NCBI GenBank assembly: GCA_030737835.1
Contig: JAUJYN010000012.1
Coordinates: forward strand, 4,398,585 to 4,462,584
DNA length: 64,000 nt
Direction of reading: 5' to 3'
Origin: Acorus gramineus
Lineage: Eukaryota > Streptophyta > Magnoliopsida > Acorales > Acoraceae
In this document: one piece after another, positions 1 through 12,157 of the stretch
Position numbering within the stretch: position 1 is the stretch's first letter
Layout: every line of letters starts with the position of its first letter
Program-made: the position numbers and the translations under genes
Notes under the pieces: generated by a model
Databases searched by the model: none
What the model saw: only the letters and a program-made list of their open reading frames with translations
Told to the model about the DNA's origin: nothing

Positions 1-1104
1 TAGGATTTAAATGATTTCCTTTTTTTTACGTAATTAATTTATTTTTCATAATTCATATTTTGTGAATTAAAGTCAATCATATTTTTATTACATGTTTTTT
101 TTTTTTTTTTGTATTTGAGCTCTATGTTTTAGGTACTAGACTTATTTTTTTTATCTTTTCTGAAACCTCATTCTTGAAGTTCAATATTTTGCCCCTACTA
201 GTATAAATCTTGCCTACACCATTGCCTATACAAGAAACCCCTCTTTACCTTTTCCATATCAACTCATCCCACATAATCTCACCACCCAAAACATACTTGT
301 GCAAGCTTATCTCTTTCGATGTAAGCTTTGAATCTTGTATGAAATTAAGTTGTCAATATTTTTCCCTCATCTTTTTGGAGTTGTTCATTCTGTTCCTACT
401 TGCGATTGTGAGTCCTGGGTAGTGTGACTAGGTTACATTATTCGAGAGTCTCGTGTTTCTCCACACTTTCGAATGAAAAATGTTGTGGTCGGTCATTCCT
501 ATAGTCATTCTTGTAGTTCAAAAACATTTTAAATTTTGTGTTGATATATATATACTTGTTTAATGAATTACATATTTTCACAAACAAAAAAAATATATTT
601 AACCGATAATATTGTGTACAATCTCTTTTCCAGCCCCAATTCTAGTCCACATAAGTTTTGATTTTTTTTTAGAAATAGTATACCTCATTTAATGAGGTAC
701 ATATTTTTATAAGAAGATGAAGCATATAATCCAATGAATTGCATTATATATTTATTAAAAATGTAAAAATTTCTATTAAAGCATATAGATCTTTAATGTG
801 AGTATGTGGCTCTAACAAAGCATAAGAGACTAGAATTGGAACTGGAAAAGGGACTATGTGTAACACTTATATTCAAATAAATTAAATGTATATCTTTTTA
901 TATTTAAATATATATTTCATATAATAAATTAGAACAGTAAGAATGACTTGGTGTATCAGTTCCTCATTGTATCGGAATAGATCACATGTTTCTTTATATT
1001 ACATGTTAAAATCATAATAGAACTTTTGTAAACGAATGAAGGTAAGAATGATGGAGAAAAAAATGATCTTGTTGAAAGTGATAGAATGTTTCTTTATATT
1101 ACAG

Positions 1105-1157
1105 GTTCTCAAAATCCATTTAATGAAATGGTAGATCCATGCAATTTAGAATTATAA
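1105..1157 (+). pseudogene. Terminal-exon candidate E2a, unit 1
   Basis: It follows a pyrimidine-rich tract and acceptor (TTTCTTTATATTACAG). Read in phase 1 it is open and codes GSQNPFNEMVDPCNLEL then stop. The same short block recurs in the other units (10354, 20897, 35785, 37001), always with a similar acceptor context and ending around D-P-C-N. No upstream exon 1 is in the window for this copy, so it cannot be shown to be expressed. I do not recognise the peptide. Confidence 0.4.
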
Positions 1158-1577
1158 AGTTTCTCAAAATTAGATAGGAACTTTTTTTTATCGGTAGATT
1201 GAAACTTGTAGATACTTCATTTATTGTATTTTGATAATTGTATGATTTTAATTTTATAGGTATTGATTGGTCCAATAGTTCATATTAATCACACTTTTTT
1301 AATGAATGTTATTACACACAGTACGTACGGATAGTCCATATACCTTGATAGCCATCTATCGAGAGCTATCAATGTATATACTTTTTAGCTTAGGTATGTA
1401 TCTTTTTAACAATTTTTCATGTTCAATTTAATAGATTCATCCAACACATTATGAAGATTAATACATCTTCATAAAAGCATGCATATAACTCTTTGGAGAT
1501 CATTTAATATTTTTTTAAAATAAAAAACATGTATAGACTATTTGATGGATTGTGCCTAACATTATTTTTTTTAATAG

Positions 1578-1646
1578 GTGTTCCACCAGAACTCTGTACC
1601 ATGTGACTCGATCTCTTGTCAGTGCTTAAACTGCCAGCATAATTGA
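1578..1646 (+). pseudogene. Cys-rich last exon relic E3, unit 1
   Basis: The acceptor TTTTTTTTAATAG precedes it. Aligned to 21371-21480 it keeps the cysteine spacing C-x4-C-x-C-x2-C-x-H (PCDSISCQCLNCQHN, stop) but is shorter at the C-terminus. The Cys frame is phase 0 here and phase 1 in units 2 and 3, a 2-base difference near the exon start. Either the upstream exon ends differently or this copy is dead; the window lacks its exon 1. Confidence 0.45.
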
Positions 1647-3597
1647 TGTTCTACATGTTTGATATAGATGTTGTAATAGACATGAGAAAACAGATATAAT
1701 AAATTTGTATCCAGCTCTATTTTTAGTTTCCAGCATATATAACTTTCAATAAGATGATGAATCTACTTGTGTATTCATGCAGAAGCACATGTTGTATGAT
1801 GTAAGAACTTCGATAGGCATATTATATATGTTTCATGATGAGTATGTATTACAAATATAATGTTACAAGGAACAAATACATTCATATGTCAATTTTTTAA
1901 TACATTTAATACGATGACATTTAATGCAAACAAGCACTTATTTTTTCAAGGGCACTGTTCCATTTAGTTTTTTTTACAGTCCAAAATAGATTTCTATATA
2001 TCTCGTTACAAATTCAATGAAGCATATACTTATTAGTGGATGTATATACCTCGTCAATTTTTTTCTCACTTATTAATAATGGGTTCATTCAACTTAAAAT
2101 GGATCGATATATATACTTTTTATTAAAACATATATACATCATTAGATGATGTTTACTATTTTTAAAAAAATAAAAACATGTATGATATGAATTTTGATTG
2201 GTAAAAATGACTAAGTATAACATTTTCCTTTTCTCAATCACAGGTCCTTTTTTCAATCACATGTCATGACATAATGAAGGAAGTATGAATACTTCAATGC
2301 TTCAAGAATATAGACCGGACTAAATAAAAATTTATGCGCACACATACAACTCTCAAAAAGCATACACACCATTGTTAGCTTCTAATTGATGATCTATCAT
2401 ACCTTTTCTTATGTACAAATGTACTGTAACATTTTCACCTCTGACTTGGTGGGAATCTATGGAATGAGAAAGGTTGCAATGACAACTTGCTAATCTATTT
2501 TTGTTTTTAAATTCTTCCTTTGAGCATTTGACAATGAATTAGTACTCTAACAAAAAGTAAAAATATCTTCAAATTAGTCACCTAAATTGAAGGACCCCTA
2601 ATTAATTCACCTATGTGTTTTTATATATTCGTATCTATTGGTAATTTGGTATTAGGTACGAGCTGCGTTACACACATTAATTTTTACAATGGCAAATACA
2701 GTCCTATATAACTTAAGCTCTTTCACTCACTGTATCGATGTATATACCTCATTCAAAATTTTTTAAATGTTCTATAAATGATATCATTCAATTTATTTGA
2801 GTATGTACGTCACCTTTATAAAATTACATACCTCATGAGATAAGAAGGGCCAGTCTTAATAATTGAATTTTATGGCTAAGCCTTAGACGAATTTCTAAAA
2901 TGGGACCCTATATATTTATACAGAAAAATCTAGATTGTTTGAATATTGCACATTATTTTATTTTAAGTTATAAATATTGCAAAATAGATACACAATATTA
3001 CATAATCATTTAAGTTAAAACTTTCTTTATTATCATATACGCCTAATAAATAGCAAAAAAAAATTAAATTTTAATAGAATGAAAAAAATTATAAAAATAA
3101 AAATAATATCTTTAAAAGAGGGGTTAAATACTATATTATTCAATCATATTCATGAGTTTATCATTTTAATTGAAATTTCCATGTAATGCTTACTTTACAC
3201 ATTTTTATGTCATCTGAGTTGACAAACATTTATTCAAAAAGCTCTACCTTATCTATTACGCCTATCCCATCACGAGTCTCTCACGTCTAAGGTTTGTTAC
3301 GTGACAAAGAAAATCTACTTATTTCACATTGTTAATTATATAATTTGCATTAGCTAATCCAGCATTTTAGAATAGATAGCTATACTAGAAGAATATGTTG
3401 AAGAAGATTATAATATATGTGGTTGGTGCTTGGGAATGGTCTCACGTTAAAAGTTTGAAATGATTTTTTCACTTTATATATTGGCCCACTTTGTCGTTAT
3501 CGGATTCTGGAAAAAAAAGGGGGGGGTGAACTCTCGGGAGAGAGAGAGAGAGAGGATGCCTCCTTTCCATTCCGTTTGTGCGTGCGGGCGCGGCGTT

Positions 3598-4748
3598 TGT
3601 GGGGGTTCTTCGGGGGTTCGGATCCGGTGCATGCCTTGGTAGGCTCGGTCGGATCGTCTCTCGGAAGAGGGGAGGGGTTTTGGTTCTCTGCTGAGGCGGC
3701 CGGCAGGTCCTCAGGAGGGTTGTGATCGCCACCTGCTTTCTCAAAAAGCAGGAAAAGTTGGAGTGGATTTGATCGCCTTCGTGGGTGAGTTTGTGGGGTC
3801 TTCGCTCTGAGATACGGGCATGCCGCACACAGAGGTGAAAACAGGGATCCTCTTCTACTCTGAGAACTTGACTAAATGAGGTTTTGAGAATTTAGGGTGT
3901 AGGTGAGGGTCAGCTAGTTGTTTTTAGCCGCCTGGTGGGGGACGGCTAGTTGAGAGTAGCCGCCTAGTGCCTGGCTCTATTTGGGCAGAGCCTGGGTGGG
4001 ACTTGGTTTGGGAGTTGGCAAAGGTTAAGCTAGGTTTAACATGGGTTTTGGAGAGTGAATTTGGAGAGTGGTTTGGTGTAAGAAAATGGGTTTTTCTACT
4101 CACAAATAAGACTCTCTTTCTCTCTCAAAGGGTTTCAAGAGGGTATGGGCTTGGGAATGGATGGAATGAGTGATTATTGTTGATTGGGAGGTATTTGATG
4201 ATGGAGTGATGATGTTGAAGAAGTGCTTAGAGCCCCCTATTTATAGTAAAAAAGGGACAGGAGAGTGTCCACTGGACAATAGATCAAAAATGGGTAATAA
4301 GGTGTTTGATTTGACATCTCCTTAGATATTTATTATCTGACAACGTCCAAATGAGGGGCGACTACTTGAGAGTAGCCGCCCCCATCATGACCTGCCAAAC
4401 GTTCCATCTCTGACAAGCGGTGGCTTAGGTCAGTTACTGAGATTGAACCGGCTGAGATGGGGCGACTAAAAGGGACAATTTGCCACAATCATGCTGCTTT
4501 ATGTCTCATCCCAGGAAGGCGGTTTGGTCGGTCGGGGGACGGATAGTTGAAACTAGCCGCTCGGTGTGGGGCGGCTACTCTCAAGTAGCAGCCCCTGTCC
4601 AGGCCTTAGGTTTTCCTAAGTTTTTGGACTAGGGTTTCCGGTTTTGGTTTCTAAAGAAGCTTTCTATTAGATGTCCAAATGTGTTTATTTCTAAATATTA
4701 CTTGAAGTATTTTTGTCTCTTTGGTCGGTCAAAATTGGGGTATCTACA
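3598..4748 (-). mobile_element. LTR of PMD-type gypsy-like element, copy 1
   Basis: It is bounded by TG (plus TGTGGGGG) and CA (plus GGTATCTACA), so the minus strand starts TGTAGATACCCC. It matches 49270-50463 along its length. A minus-strand TATA (ACTATAAATAGGGG) lies near 4234-4247. On the high-coordinate side, minus-strand purine-rich CGATGAGGGATAAT abuts the LTR like a polypurine tract, making this the 3' LTR of a minus-strand element. It holds several GGCGGCTA...TAGCCGCC hairpins. Old; no intact partner LTR next to it. Confidence 0.6.
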
Positions 4749-6560
4749 ATTATCCCTCATCGAACGTTGTCTTTTGTGCGAAGCAAAAACTTCAACCGAT
4801 GATAAGAAAAGAGACCCCTATTTTGGTTGGCCCGACCCTCAAGAAGATTAGGACACACGACTAACACTATTCAGGGAGTTGATTTAGACTGTCAGAGGCT
4901 AGGTATTAACTAGAATTTTCAACCAAAAGATGATCCAGGTGGAAGGCGGAAAAAGTAAAGTAGCGAGTGATCCAACCCTCGGATGGGGTTCTTAGCCATC
5001 GTGCATGGAGTAGCCCGGCGTCAGTTTCCTTGTGCCTACTGTACCCCTGCTTGGGTAACTCAACAAATCAAGGGGATATCGCCGACATAAAGCAAGTAAA
5101 GGTGTTTGAATTTGGTGAAATTGGATCATCCAAGGATAAAAATTCTAGAAAAGAACCCGAACTGAAGAAATTCGAACTGAATGGCATTGGAAATGTAGTA
5201 AAAAAAACTTCAAGAAAGTTGTGTTTGATCAAGTAAGATTTATAAGTAAACCAATACATGGCTATTTTTTAGAAAACTTGGAAATAAGTGCGTTTGAGAA
5301 GCTGGCGGGGAGGGGGCGGCTAGTCGTGAGTAGCCGCCGGCCGACTGGGTCCCTTATAACTGAAAAAAAACCCTCTCTCCCGCACGTTTTCAAAACGATT
5401 TCTCTCCCTCCATTACTTCTTCTTCTTCATTTCAAACTGATAAAATTTGCTTTCTTGGCTTTAGATTTGTTTGATTTCGCCCTAGATCACTCCTTTCTTC
5501 TTAATTTCGAAGATCTAGTTTCCTTTGCGGTTTTCCTTTCTTTGCGAAATCGGAGGAGATGACAAAGGGGAAGAGGACGGCCTGAATAATGAAGTGCCTC
5601 AGGTCTTCCCGAGAGCAGAGGGGGGCTGTCTCGAAGTCGGGCTTGTTGGAGAGCGACGGGTCGGAAAGGAGGGTTGCGGAGGAGAGGACCCAAACAGTGG
5701 AGACACCATTGGTGGGTGTGGGTGGAGGTGCGCGTGCATCCTCAGGGGCTATCCCGGGGGTAGGGGTAGTATGATAGGGTATTTGCGCAAGAGGAGGCTC
5801 GGGGATCGATCGATGATGGCCGAAGGTGCTGTTTTGGAGGCTGGAGGATCGCCCGAGGGCGCGATTGAGGGGGTAGAGGTCGAGAGTGTTAGTGTAGAGG
5901 AGAGGGTGTCCTTGGATGCGATTGTGGGGATGTTAGAGAGAGAGGCCGAAGAGGCCAGGGCTGAGGAGGAGGAAAGGAGGTCTCTAGGGGACTTTGAGGC
6001 TTTGGCCTCCAGCGCGGTGGGCGCAGAGGAAGGAGAGGGTGTAGGGACTGAGGCCGCAAGGGCCGAGAGTATCCATGTTGGGGCTGCAAGTGCTGAGGTT
6101 GGGGCTGCAGAGGCTAGGGGCATTGGTGCCGGGACCGAGGTGGCCATGGCTGAGGAGGAGGGAGTCGATGGGGAGGAGGGAGACAACGACGAGATGGACG
6201 ATCCTGATGAGGCTGAGGCTGAGGCGGAGGCTCCTGGAGCCACACGAGCCATGGTATTCTCCTAATCCCCTTGGTCTGGCTTATATTCTAGATATCTGTA
6301 TATATGTCTTTGTGGTATGCATGAAATGTGTAAGAAGTGTATATATGTGTCCTTTTAATAGGCATGCTTGTTGTGTATATGAAAAAATGATCACGGTGGG
6401 ATTTGGTGAGCATGGCATAAAAGGGGCAACCTTTATTTTTACTATGCATATATATGAAAGAGGAGGCATGGTGGAGAAAAGAAAGAAATAGTAGAGTATA
6501 GCATGCTTGTATGTGTCATTTTATTAGTGGTCTTGCATGCATATGGTGTAGGGGTATATG
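4749..6560. mobile_element. Internal part of PMD-type element, copy 1 (partial fossil)
   Basis: This is homologous to 50464-52160. It starts at the polypurine-like tract, includes a leader with more TAGCCGCC hairpins, and contains the plus-strand (antisense to the element) N-terminal reading of the PMD-linked protein at about 5558-6262. That reading is very rich in Ala, Gly and Glu and ends in an acidic D/E run before a probable donor. The PMD domain itself is missing in this copy, so it is a broken remnant. Similarity to the other copy fades around 6500-6600. Confidence 0.55.
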
Positions 6561-6599
6561 TTTTTAATCATGGTGGGGTAAGAGAGGGTAAGTATACAT

Positions 6600-8150
6600 G
6601 CATCACATATATATGAAAAAAAATCTAAAAAATCTAAAACACCTTAGATCTGAAAAAAAACCTGAACAACCCTAGATCTGAAAATAAATATGAAAAACCT
6701 AAAAAAACCCAAGATCTGAAAATAAATCTAAAAACCTGAAATACCTAAAATAACCTAAAATACCTGAAAATAAATCTAAAAACCCAAGATCTGAAAATAA
6801 CTTGAAAATAAAGACAGCATGATTCCAATTCAACCAAATCTGCCAGCTCATATTAATAAAGAAGACTAGGAGGGACTGATAATCCATTAAACATTTTAAC
6901 TGAAATATAAAGACCAAATGTGAGCCAAATGCTCATACATTTCATAGAATGAGAGTAGTAACATTTTCATTGCAAACAAAAAATAAACATACATTTCATG
7001 AACAACACACCCACTAATATTGACTACATTAAGGTGCCTAAGCAATCTACACAGGGTTATCTACATATCGCCATGCATCCACAATTTGCAACCCACAATT
7101 CAAAATGATTTAAACATATTCAGTTAAAAAAAAGGAAGAAAATTGCAGTGACATTTATAATGTCACATACATATGAACATGCAAGCATGATCCGAGGAAG
7201 TCCATCCACAAATTCTTGTTCCCATAATGCCATATGAATGACTTATTCATTCTATGTCACATCAGTAATAGGAAGATGTCACACCTACTCCAGGTTTGGA
7301 CAAAAATAGACTCTGAATCGATACAGACTAGCTATCCAAAAGCCTGAGACATCAAAATCAGAACTTTGCACGATAATGTATGCCTACATGATACCTTAAT
7401 AACCACTGTTCGATTAAAATTTAAATTACCCAGGCAACAAGTACACCATCAATATGACATTCATCATATAATCCTTCCAAAATCTCACAAATAACAAAAA
7501 ACTTACTCTGTAAATTTTTATTTGTTCTATCCATAACCAACGATTCTCATTTCAGTAGGATTTCAACTAATCAAACAAAAAATCAAATCAATCTATTCAT
7601 TCTATTTCTTGCATAAACAATCCCTTAACAGTACTTTTCATGCTTCAATTCAGATTATCAGTCACACTAATCAGTCACAGTAATCCAATGTGTATAGTAT
7701 GCACTTACACCTATTTCTAAATAATGTCAGGGTGTGCTGCTACCGATCTCCTCATCTACCACCGGCTTCATCTATCAATTTTTTTTTTTTTTTTGCTTCA
7801 AATGCCTTCCTCAATAAGCATATACAAAGTAAAACAAATCTGAAAAAAGAACTCTAGATCATGAAAGAATATGAAAAAAACCTTATAACTGAAAAAAAAA
7901 TCAGATAAAAACCTAGATTTCAAAATAAATCTGAAAAAAAAACTATGACTGAAAAAAATTAAATAAAAACCTAGACCCAAAATAAATATGAAAAGAAAAC
8001 CCTAGATCTGACCCAAAATCATACAAAAACCTAGATTTCAAAATAAATCTGAAAAGAAAAGCCTATGACTGAAAAAAATCAAATAAAAACCTAGACCCAA
8101 AATAAATCTGAAAACAAAACCCTAGATCTGAAAAAAAATCAGATAAAAAC
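6600..8150. repeat. AT-rich stretch with irregular CCTAGATCTGAAAA repeats
   Basis: Two clusters (about 6610-6800 and 7840-8150) are built from variants of 'AAAACCTAGATCTGAAAATAAAT', about 45 bp each. Between them is non-coding AT-rich sequence. No reading frame or terminal repeat is evident. It may be the interior of an unclassified transposon ending at about 8510. Confidence 0.45.
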
Positions 8151-8512
8151 CTGGATTGGGTGGGGGTGGCCGGTGGTCGACGAGCACGGGGAGGAGTGGG
8201 GGTGGCCGAGCGGATGAGGCCGCAGTAGGTGGTGCTCCCTCCATTTTTTTTTTTCCTCTGTTGGGTCGAAGAGAAGCTCTGTTGTGTCGAAGAGAAGAAG
8301 AGAACAATGAGAGGAGAGAGAGAAGGGGGAAGATTTTGGGGGGTCTCGATGCAACCGGTTTCATCCGGTTTGAGTTTTTTTTTTTTTTTAAAAAAAAAAC
8401 AGTCATCAGCCGTCCGATCGTGAGATCAGCGATCGGACAGCGATCGGACGGCTGAGAGTTTGAGCGCACGATGGGGTGCATGGTGGCACGACCGCACCCC
8501 ATCAACCCCTTA
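8150..8512. mobile_element. GC-rich end of an unclassified transposon (possible)
   Basis: A GC-rich block is followed by a T/A run and a short inverted repeat (GCCGTCCGATCG at 8409 with CGATCGGACGGC at 8442), then a CACCCCATC-rich end just before an (AT)n run. The partner end was not found, so class and left border are open. Confidence 0.3.
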
Positions 8513-9350
8513 TATATATATATATGGATTGAAAGATTGGTTATTAAAAAAAAATTATGGTTTGGGATGGAAAACTATGGTTTTCTATAGAAAGTTAGGG
8601 TTATTTTTGGATTGGACTGGATTGTATTTAGTGTTCAATATTGAAAATGAATATATATATATATATATATATATTGTTGACAACTCTTGCATTTTGTTGT
8701 TAATGAAAACCATAGGGTTACTTAATTTGATAGAGTGAATGAATAGAGTGATAATTCATGTCTAAGATGGGGAATCATTGTTCTTGATAAAAGCATTTCA
8801 ATTGCCATCACTTAGAATGATTATATCATCATATTCATATGTCATTACTCTTAGAATACTTAATTTTGATTTATCTTAATAATTAATCAACTTTGATCGA
8901 AGATTAACATGATAATGGAATTGGTGCTCCTAAAAGACTTGAATTTACCGATCACATGTTGTCTCACCTTGTTCTCCTATTGTATACTCTTATAGAATGT
9001 ATTGATTATTTACAATCATTTGTTAATAGTTTTGTATATCATGTTGTAAGAGCATAGGTTTTAATTTGTCTCTTAGCTTGTGTATGTGAGAATTCAATCA
9101 TCATAAAAAAATGTGATAGTTTTGTATATCACGTTGTAAGAGCATATGTTTTAATTTGTCTCTTAGCTTGTGTATTTGCTTCGTTCTTATCATTATGTTC
9201 ATCTTTGTAATAGAAACTATTAATCGCTATTTTAGATTGTCGAGTGTTGTCATTGGTCAGGCCTTTGAGACCCACAAATTGAAAGTATTTTATTTTGTTC
9301 ATCAATATGATTATGTGACTTCATAGTTAAAACATAGATTACTACATTGT
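8512..9350. other. Gene-free AT-rich sequence with small tandem duplication
   Basis: Two (AT)n runs (8511-8525, 8651-8674) occur. A duplication of about 90 bp (9025 and 9114, sharing TAGTTTTGTATATCA and TTTTAATTTGTCTCTTAGC) is present. Nothing coding is supported. Confidence 0.5.
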
Positions 9351-9354
9351 AAAA

Positions 9355-9835
9355 GTTCGACAGGTCTTCCGTCGCCAGAGATTCCCCAGGTCGACTGACC
9401 TGTTGTCTTTCTCTAGTACGCATGTTCAACCTCAAGGTTGTCGAACGCCATCCAGAATGCAGGTTGCCTATTAGTTTGTTCGACGGGTCTCCTATCGCCC
9501 ATGACTCCTCAGGTCGACTGACTTGTTGTCATCCCCAATACATATGTTTGATTTCAGGGTTGTCGAACGACTTTCAGAACACAGGTTGCCTGTTGGTGTG
9601 TTCGACGGGTCTCCTGTCGCCTGTGACCACCCAGGTCGACTGACCTGTTGTCGTTTGCCAATACATATGTTTGACTTTAGGGTTGTCGAATGACTTTCAG
9701 ACCACAAGCTACCTATTATTCTGTTCGACGGGTCTACTATCGCCCGTGACTCTCCAGCTCGACTGACATGTTGTCATCCTCTAATACATATGTTTGACTT
9801 TAGGGCTGTCGAATGACTTCCAGAACACGCCTTTG
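9355..9835. repeat. Four-copy 122-bp tandem repeat
   Basis: Copies start near 9355, 9478, 9600 and 9723 at GTTCGACRGGTC, a constant period of 122-123 bp. Each unit also holds CAGGTCGACTGAC and GTTGTCGAAYG. Copies differ by scattered substitutions, so the array is moderately old. The short frames in it come from the repeat and I do not consider them genes. Confidence 0.85.
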
Positions 9836-10055
9836 AAAACGTAGGGATGGCCTTTCTAAGTTTTTGGGCTGGTGGGGAGAGAAGGTGGGGTTAATGGATT
9901 TCAAAACCAAATAGATTTTGTGTTTTATATTTTTTTAGGTTGGGGGGGGACAGCAATCTGCATGGTGGGGATAGAGCTGCCCTAGTCACAATCCACCACA
10001 CCATCTATGAAAATATAACTTTTTTAAATGAAGAAGGTAATAATGATTAAAAAAT

Positions 10056-10312
10056 GAAAATATAGCACTAACCATCTTTTTTTTTTTTTTTTTGGTGGGT
10101 GAAAAAAAAATTGTATTACTATGGTTAGTGCTATATCCAAAAAGTTTTACAGGCTATTGCTAAGAACCCAGATTACATTGTAATAATAAAAGATTAGAAG
10201 TTAGGGACTAACCCCAATGAAATCAAAGAAACAACCACAAGGAGGAGACCTCAAGTTAATGAGATTGCATCCCTTCTACCTGCTGCCTTTTCATCCAGTT
10301 GGGTAGAACAAA
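10056..10312 (-). mobile_element. 5'-truncated LINE tail with hairpin at its poly-A end
   Basis: It is absent from the paralogous sites at 35730 and 36960 and flanked by imperfect AAAAATGAA direct repeats. On the minus strand it ends in CACCCACC plus a long A run (T run at 10078-10095), the same tail as the LINE at 28806-29202. A 16-bp inverted pair (ATATAGCACTAACCAT near 10057, ATGGTTAGTGCTATAT near 10120) brackets the homopolymer. Confidence 0.5.
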
Positions 10313-10353
10313 AATGAACTTATTGAAATGATGGAATGTTTCTTTTATTACAG

Positions 10354-10389
10354 GTCCAAAATCCCTTTCAAGAAATTATAGAACCATGA
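10354..10389 (+). pseudogene. Terminal-exon candidate E2a, partial copy
   Basis: Acceptor TTTCTTTTATTACAG. Phase 0 codes VQNPFQEIIEP then stop; the usual DPCN ending is lost. No exon 1 upstream. Confidence 0.35.
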
Positions 10390-10754
10390 TATCTGGTATC
10401 TAGAATGATAACGTTTCACAAAATATGATATAATTTTTTATTTTTTTTGATAGGTTGACCATACTTGTTGAGACTTCCTTTATAATTCTATGATTTTAAT
10501 TTGATCCTCATTACATTAAATCTATGCAAACAACTCGCAGATAGTCCATATACTTTCATAGACATTTAGCAAGGTATATACCTTATTAAGTGAGGTATAT
10601 ACTTTTTTTAACATTTGCTTAAAATATGTCCATTCAAGCCATTATCAACTATATTCATTTTTCATTAAAATATATATTTCATTAGATGAAATTTACTATT
10701 TTTAATAAACCAAAAGATATGCAGCTTATCAACGGAACATAATTCTTTTTTAAG

Positions 10755-10862
10755 TGGTGTCGTAGCTGGACCCTCCATAAATTGTAACAACATAGTTGTA
10801 CGTGCAACTGCGGTCATGGCCTAGACGTTCCCATAGAAGCTAGTGCAAATCTTCATAATTGA
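10755..10862 (+). pseudogene. Cys-rich last exon relic E3, partial copy
   Basis: Aligned with 37977-38089, the 3' half keeps C-T-C-N-C-G-H-G and the conserved ending E-A-S-A-N-L-H-N, stop. The 5' half has stops in the same frame, and a length change shifts the first cysteine out of register. It is a dead copy that still shows the family signature. Confidence 0.45.
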
Positions 10863-10999
10863 TGTCCTACATGTTTGGTGTAGACGTTGTAATATACATG
10901 AAAAACTGAGAGAATAAATATGCATCGAGCTCTATTTTTAGTTTCCAGAATATGTCTTTCAATGTTGTATGGTGTAAGGACTTCAATGAGCATATTAAT

Positions 11000-11578
11000 T
11001 ATTGATAGATTGCACCTTCTTGTAATGATTAGCCGCTGATATCAATTATAACATCTCAAATTTATACAACAAGATATTAATTTTTTGCCCCTGAGTGGAT
11101 TCAAGGCTTTAAAACACATCTTATTGCATAAGAATTGTACTCATAGACAATCTTCCTCTATTCAACCATATTGGACTTAACACTTCACCTCACCTCACTC
11201 ACCTACACTCAACTAATCCATGGCCGGGCCCCAGAGCCATCATGCCCCAACATATAGTTCACTAATGGGGTATCAACCGTTGAAAGAGCTTTTTGCATAT
11301 AACCCCCATAAAAAAATTTATATTGCCAAATATCCTTATTTAAATTATATTATAGCAATAACCTCAAAAGAGTTTTAATTTTGCATCAAGGTATTTTTGC
11401 ATAATATATTTTTTATAATGTTACAGGAACACCACACGGAAAAGGGATATCATTTCAGGAGTATAAGCAAAAAATCATAATTTAAATGAGTGGATTTGAA
11501 ATTGAAAAATGTTACGTGCAATTAGTTCATTCCACAATTTTCTCTCCTACAATAAAGTAAAATTCTCATTCATCCTCT
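11000..11578. other. Gene-free AT-rich sequence
   Basis: No coding region or defined element seen. A piece near 11290-11400 resembles one arm of the Mutator-type MITE at 61720 ('CATATAACCCCCATAAAA') without a clear partner. Confidence 0.4.
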
Positions 11579-12157
11579 CAAGGGGTGCGATTCGGTTGGT
11601 TTGGTTCGGTTTTTTGCAAACTCATATTTGACCAAATTATAATCACATGTAACCCGAAAACCGAACCGAGCAAAAAATTGTAAATCAAATCGAACAAAAC
11701 CTTGCTTGGTTAACCTGAACTAAACAAAACCAAACCGAACCGAACTGTTAAAAATAAACATATATATAACCATTCTTTTCTTCCTACCAATTTGGGTTGG
11801 TAAATTTTTTTAGGAGTTGGTTACAACTTTAAAAAAATATCAAAATACTATGATTGGTGGTAAAAATTTGTATTTATTTTTTATGAAAACTAATGGTATA
11901 ACAACAATATAGCTTTTAATATAAAAAGAAGGATCTAAATCATATTGATTTTGAATAATCATATATTTAAATTTGATTAACTTCGGTTCAATTAATTTGA
12001 TTTTTTTGAAGTAAAACCAAATTAAAACCAAAATAGATCAATTTATTAATTTTTCAATTCATACCCAAACCAAACAAAAAATCTATTGACCTAAATCCGA
12101 AAAATATTAGTTTGGATCAGTTCAGATTTAGTTTAATGGACCAAAAGTTGCACCTCT
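11579..12157. mobile_element. hAT-type MITE, 'GGTTCGG' family
   Basis: Ends CAAGGGGTGCGATT and, inverted, TAGAGGTGCAACTT. Flanking 8-bp repeats CATCCTCT / AATCCTCT (one mismatch) fit hAT. Internal arms are rich in GGTTCGGTT and its complement. The same family, in opposite orientation, lies at 44655-46735, and a half copy at about 32133-32310. No transposase. Confidence 0.7.

Larger units (their letters stand above)
190..3490 (+). repeat. Unit 1 of host tandem duplication (left copy)
   Basis: This stretch aligns by eye with 20030-21710 and then 23030-23125 (for example the shared 'ATGTTGTGGTCGGTCATTCC' near 479 and 20342, and 'ACATACCTCATGAGATAAG' near 2827 and 23041). Its end, about 3130-3490, resembles 27940-28110. 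Part around 1850-2440 also matches 44160-44620. It is the same locus that contains the small-peptide exons in units 2 and 3. The first exon would lie left of the window. Apart from the two exon relics listed separately I see no coding sequence; the rest is AT-rich intron-like and flanking DNA. Confidence 0.7.
9980..11000 (+). repeat. Partial copy of the small-peptide locus (3' half only)
   Basis: It starts abruptly at TAGTCACAATCCACCACACC, matching 35673 and 36891, and continues through both terminal-exon candidates (10354 and 10755) into the 3' flank that matches 1640-1740. Exon 1 is absent, so this is a 5'-truncated duplicate. A LINE-tail insertion lies at about 10056-10312. Confidence 0.65.

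Noticed and set aside
3469-3828. Minus-strand frame of 119 codons
   Set aside because: Spans a (GA)n run and the border of the LTR at 3598; composition only.
5749-6252. Minus-strand Ala/Ser-rich open frame, and the similar one at 51550-51993
   Set aside because: Mirror images of the Ala/Gly/Glu-rich plus-strand readings, which continue into the PMD gene context.
9355-9835. CRISPR-like array
   Set aside because: Whole units repeat with no unique spacers, and the genome is a plant.
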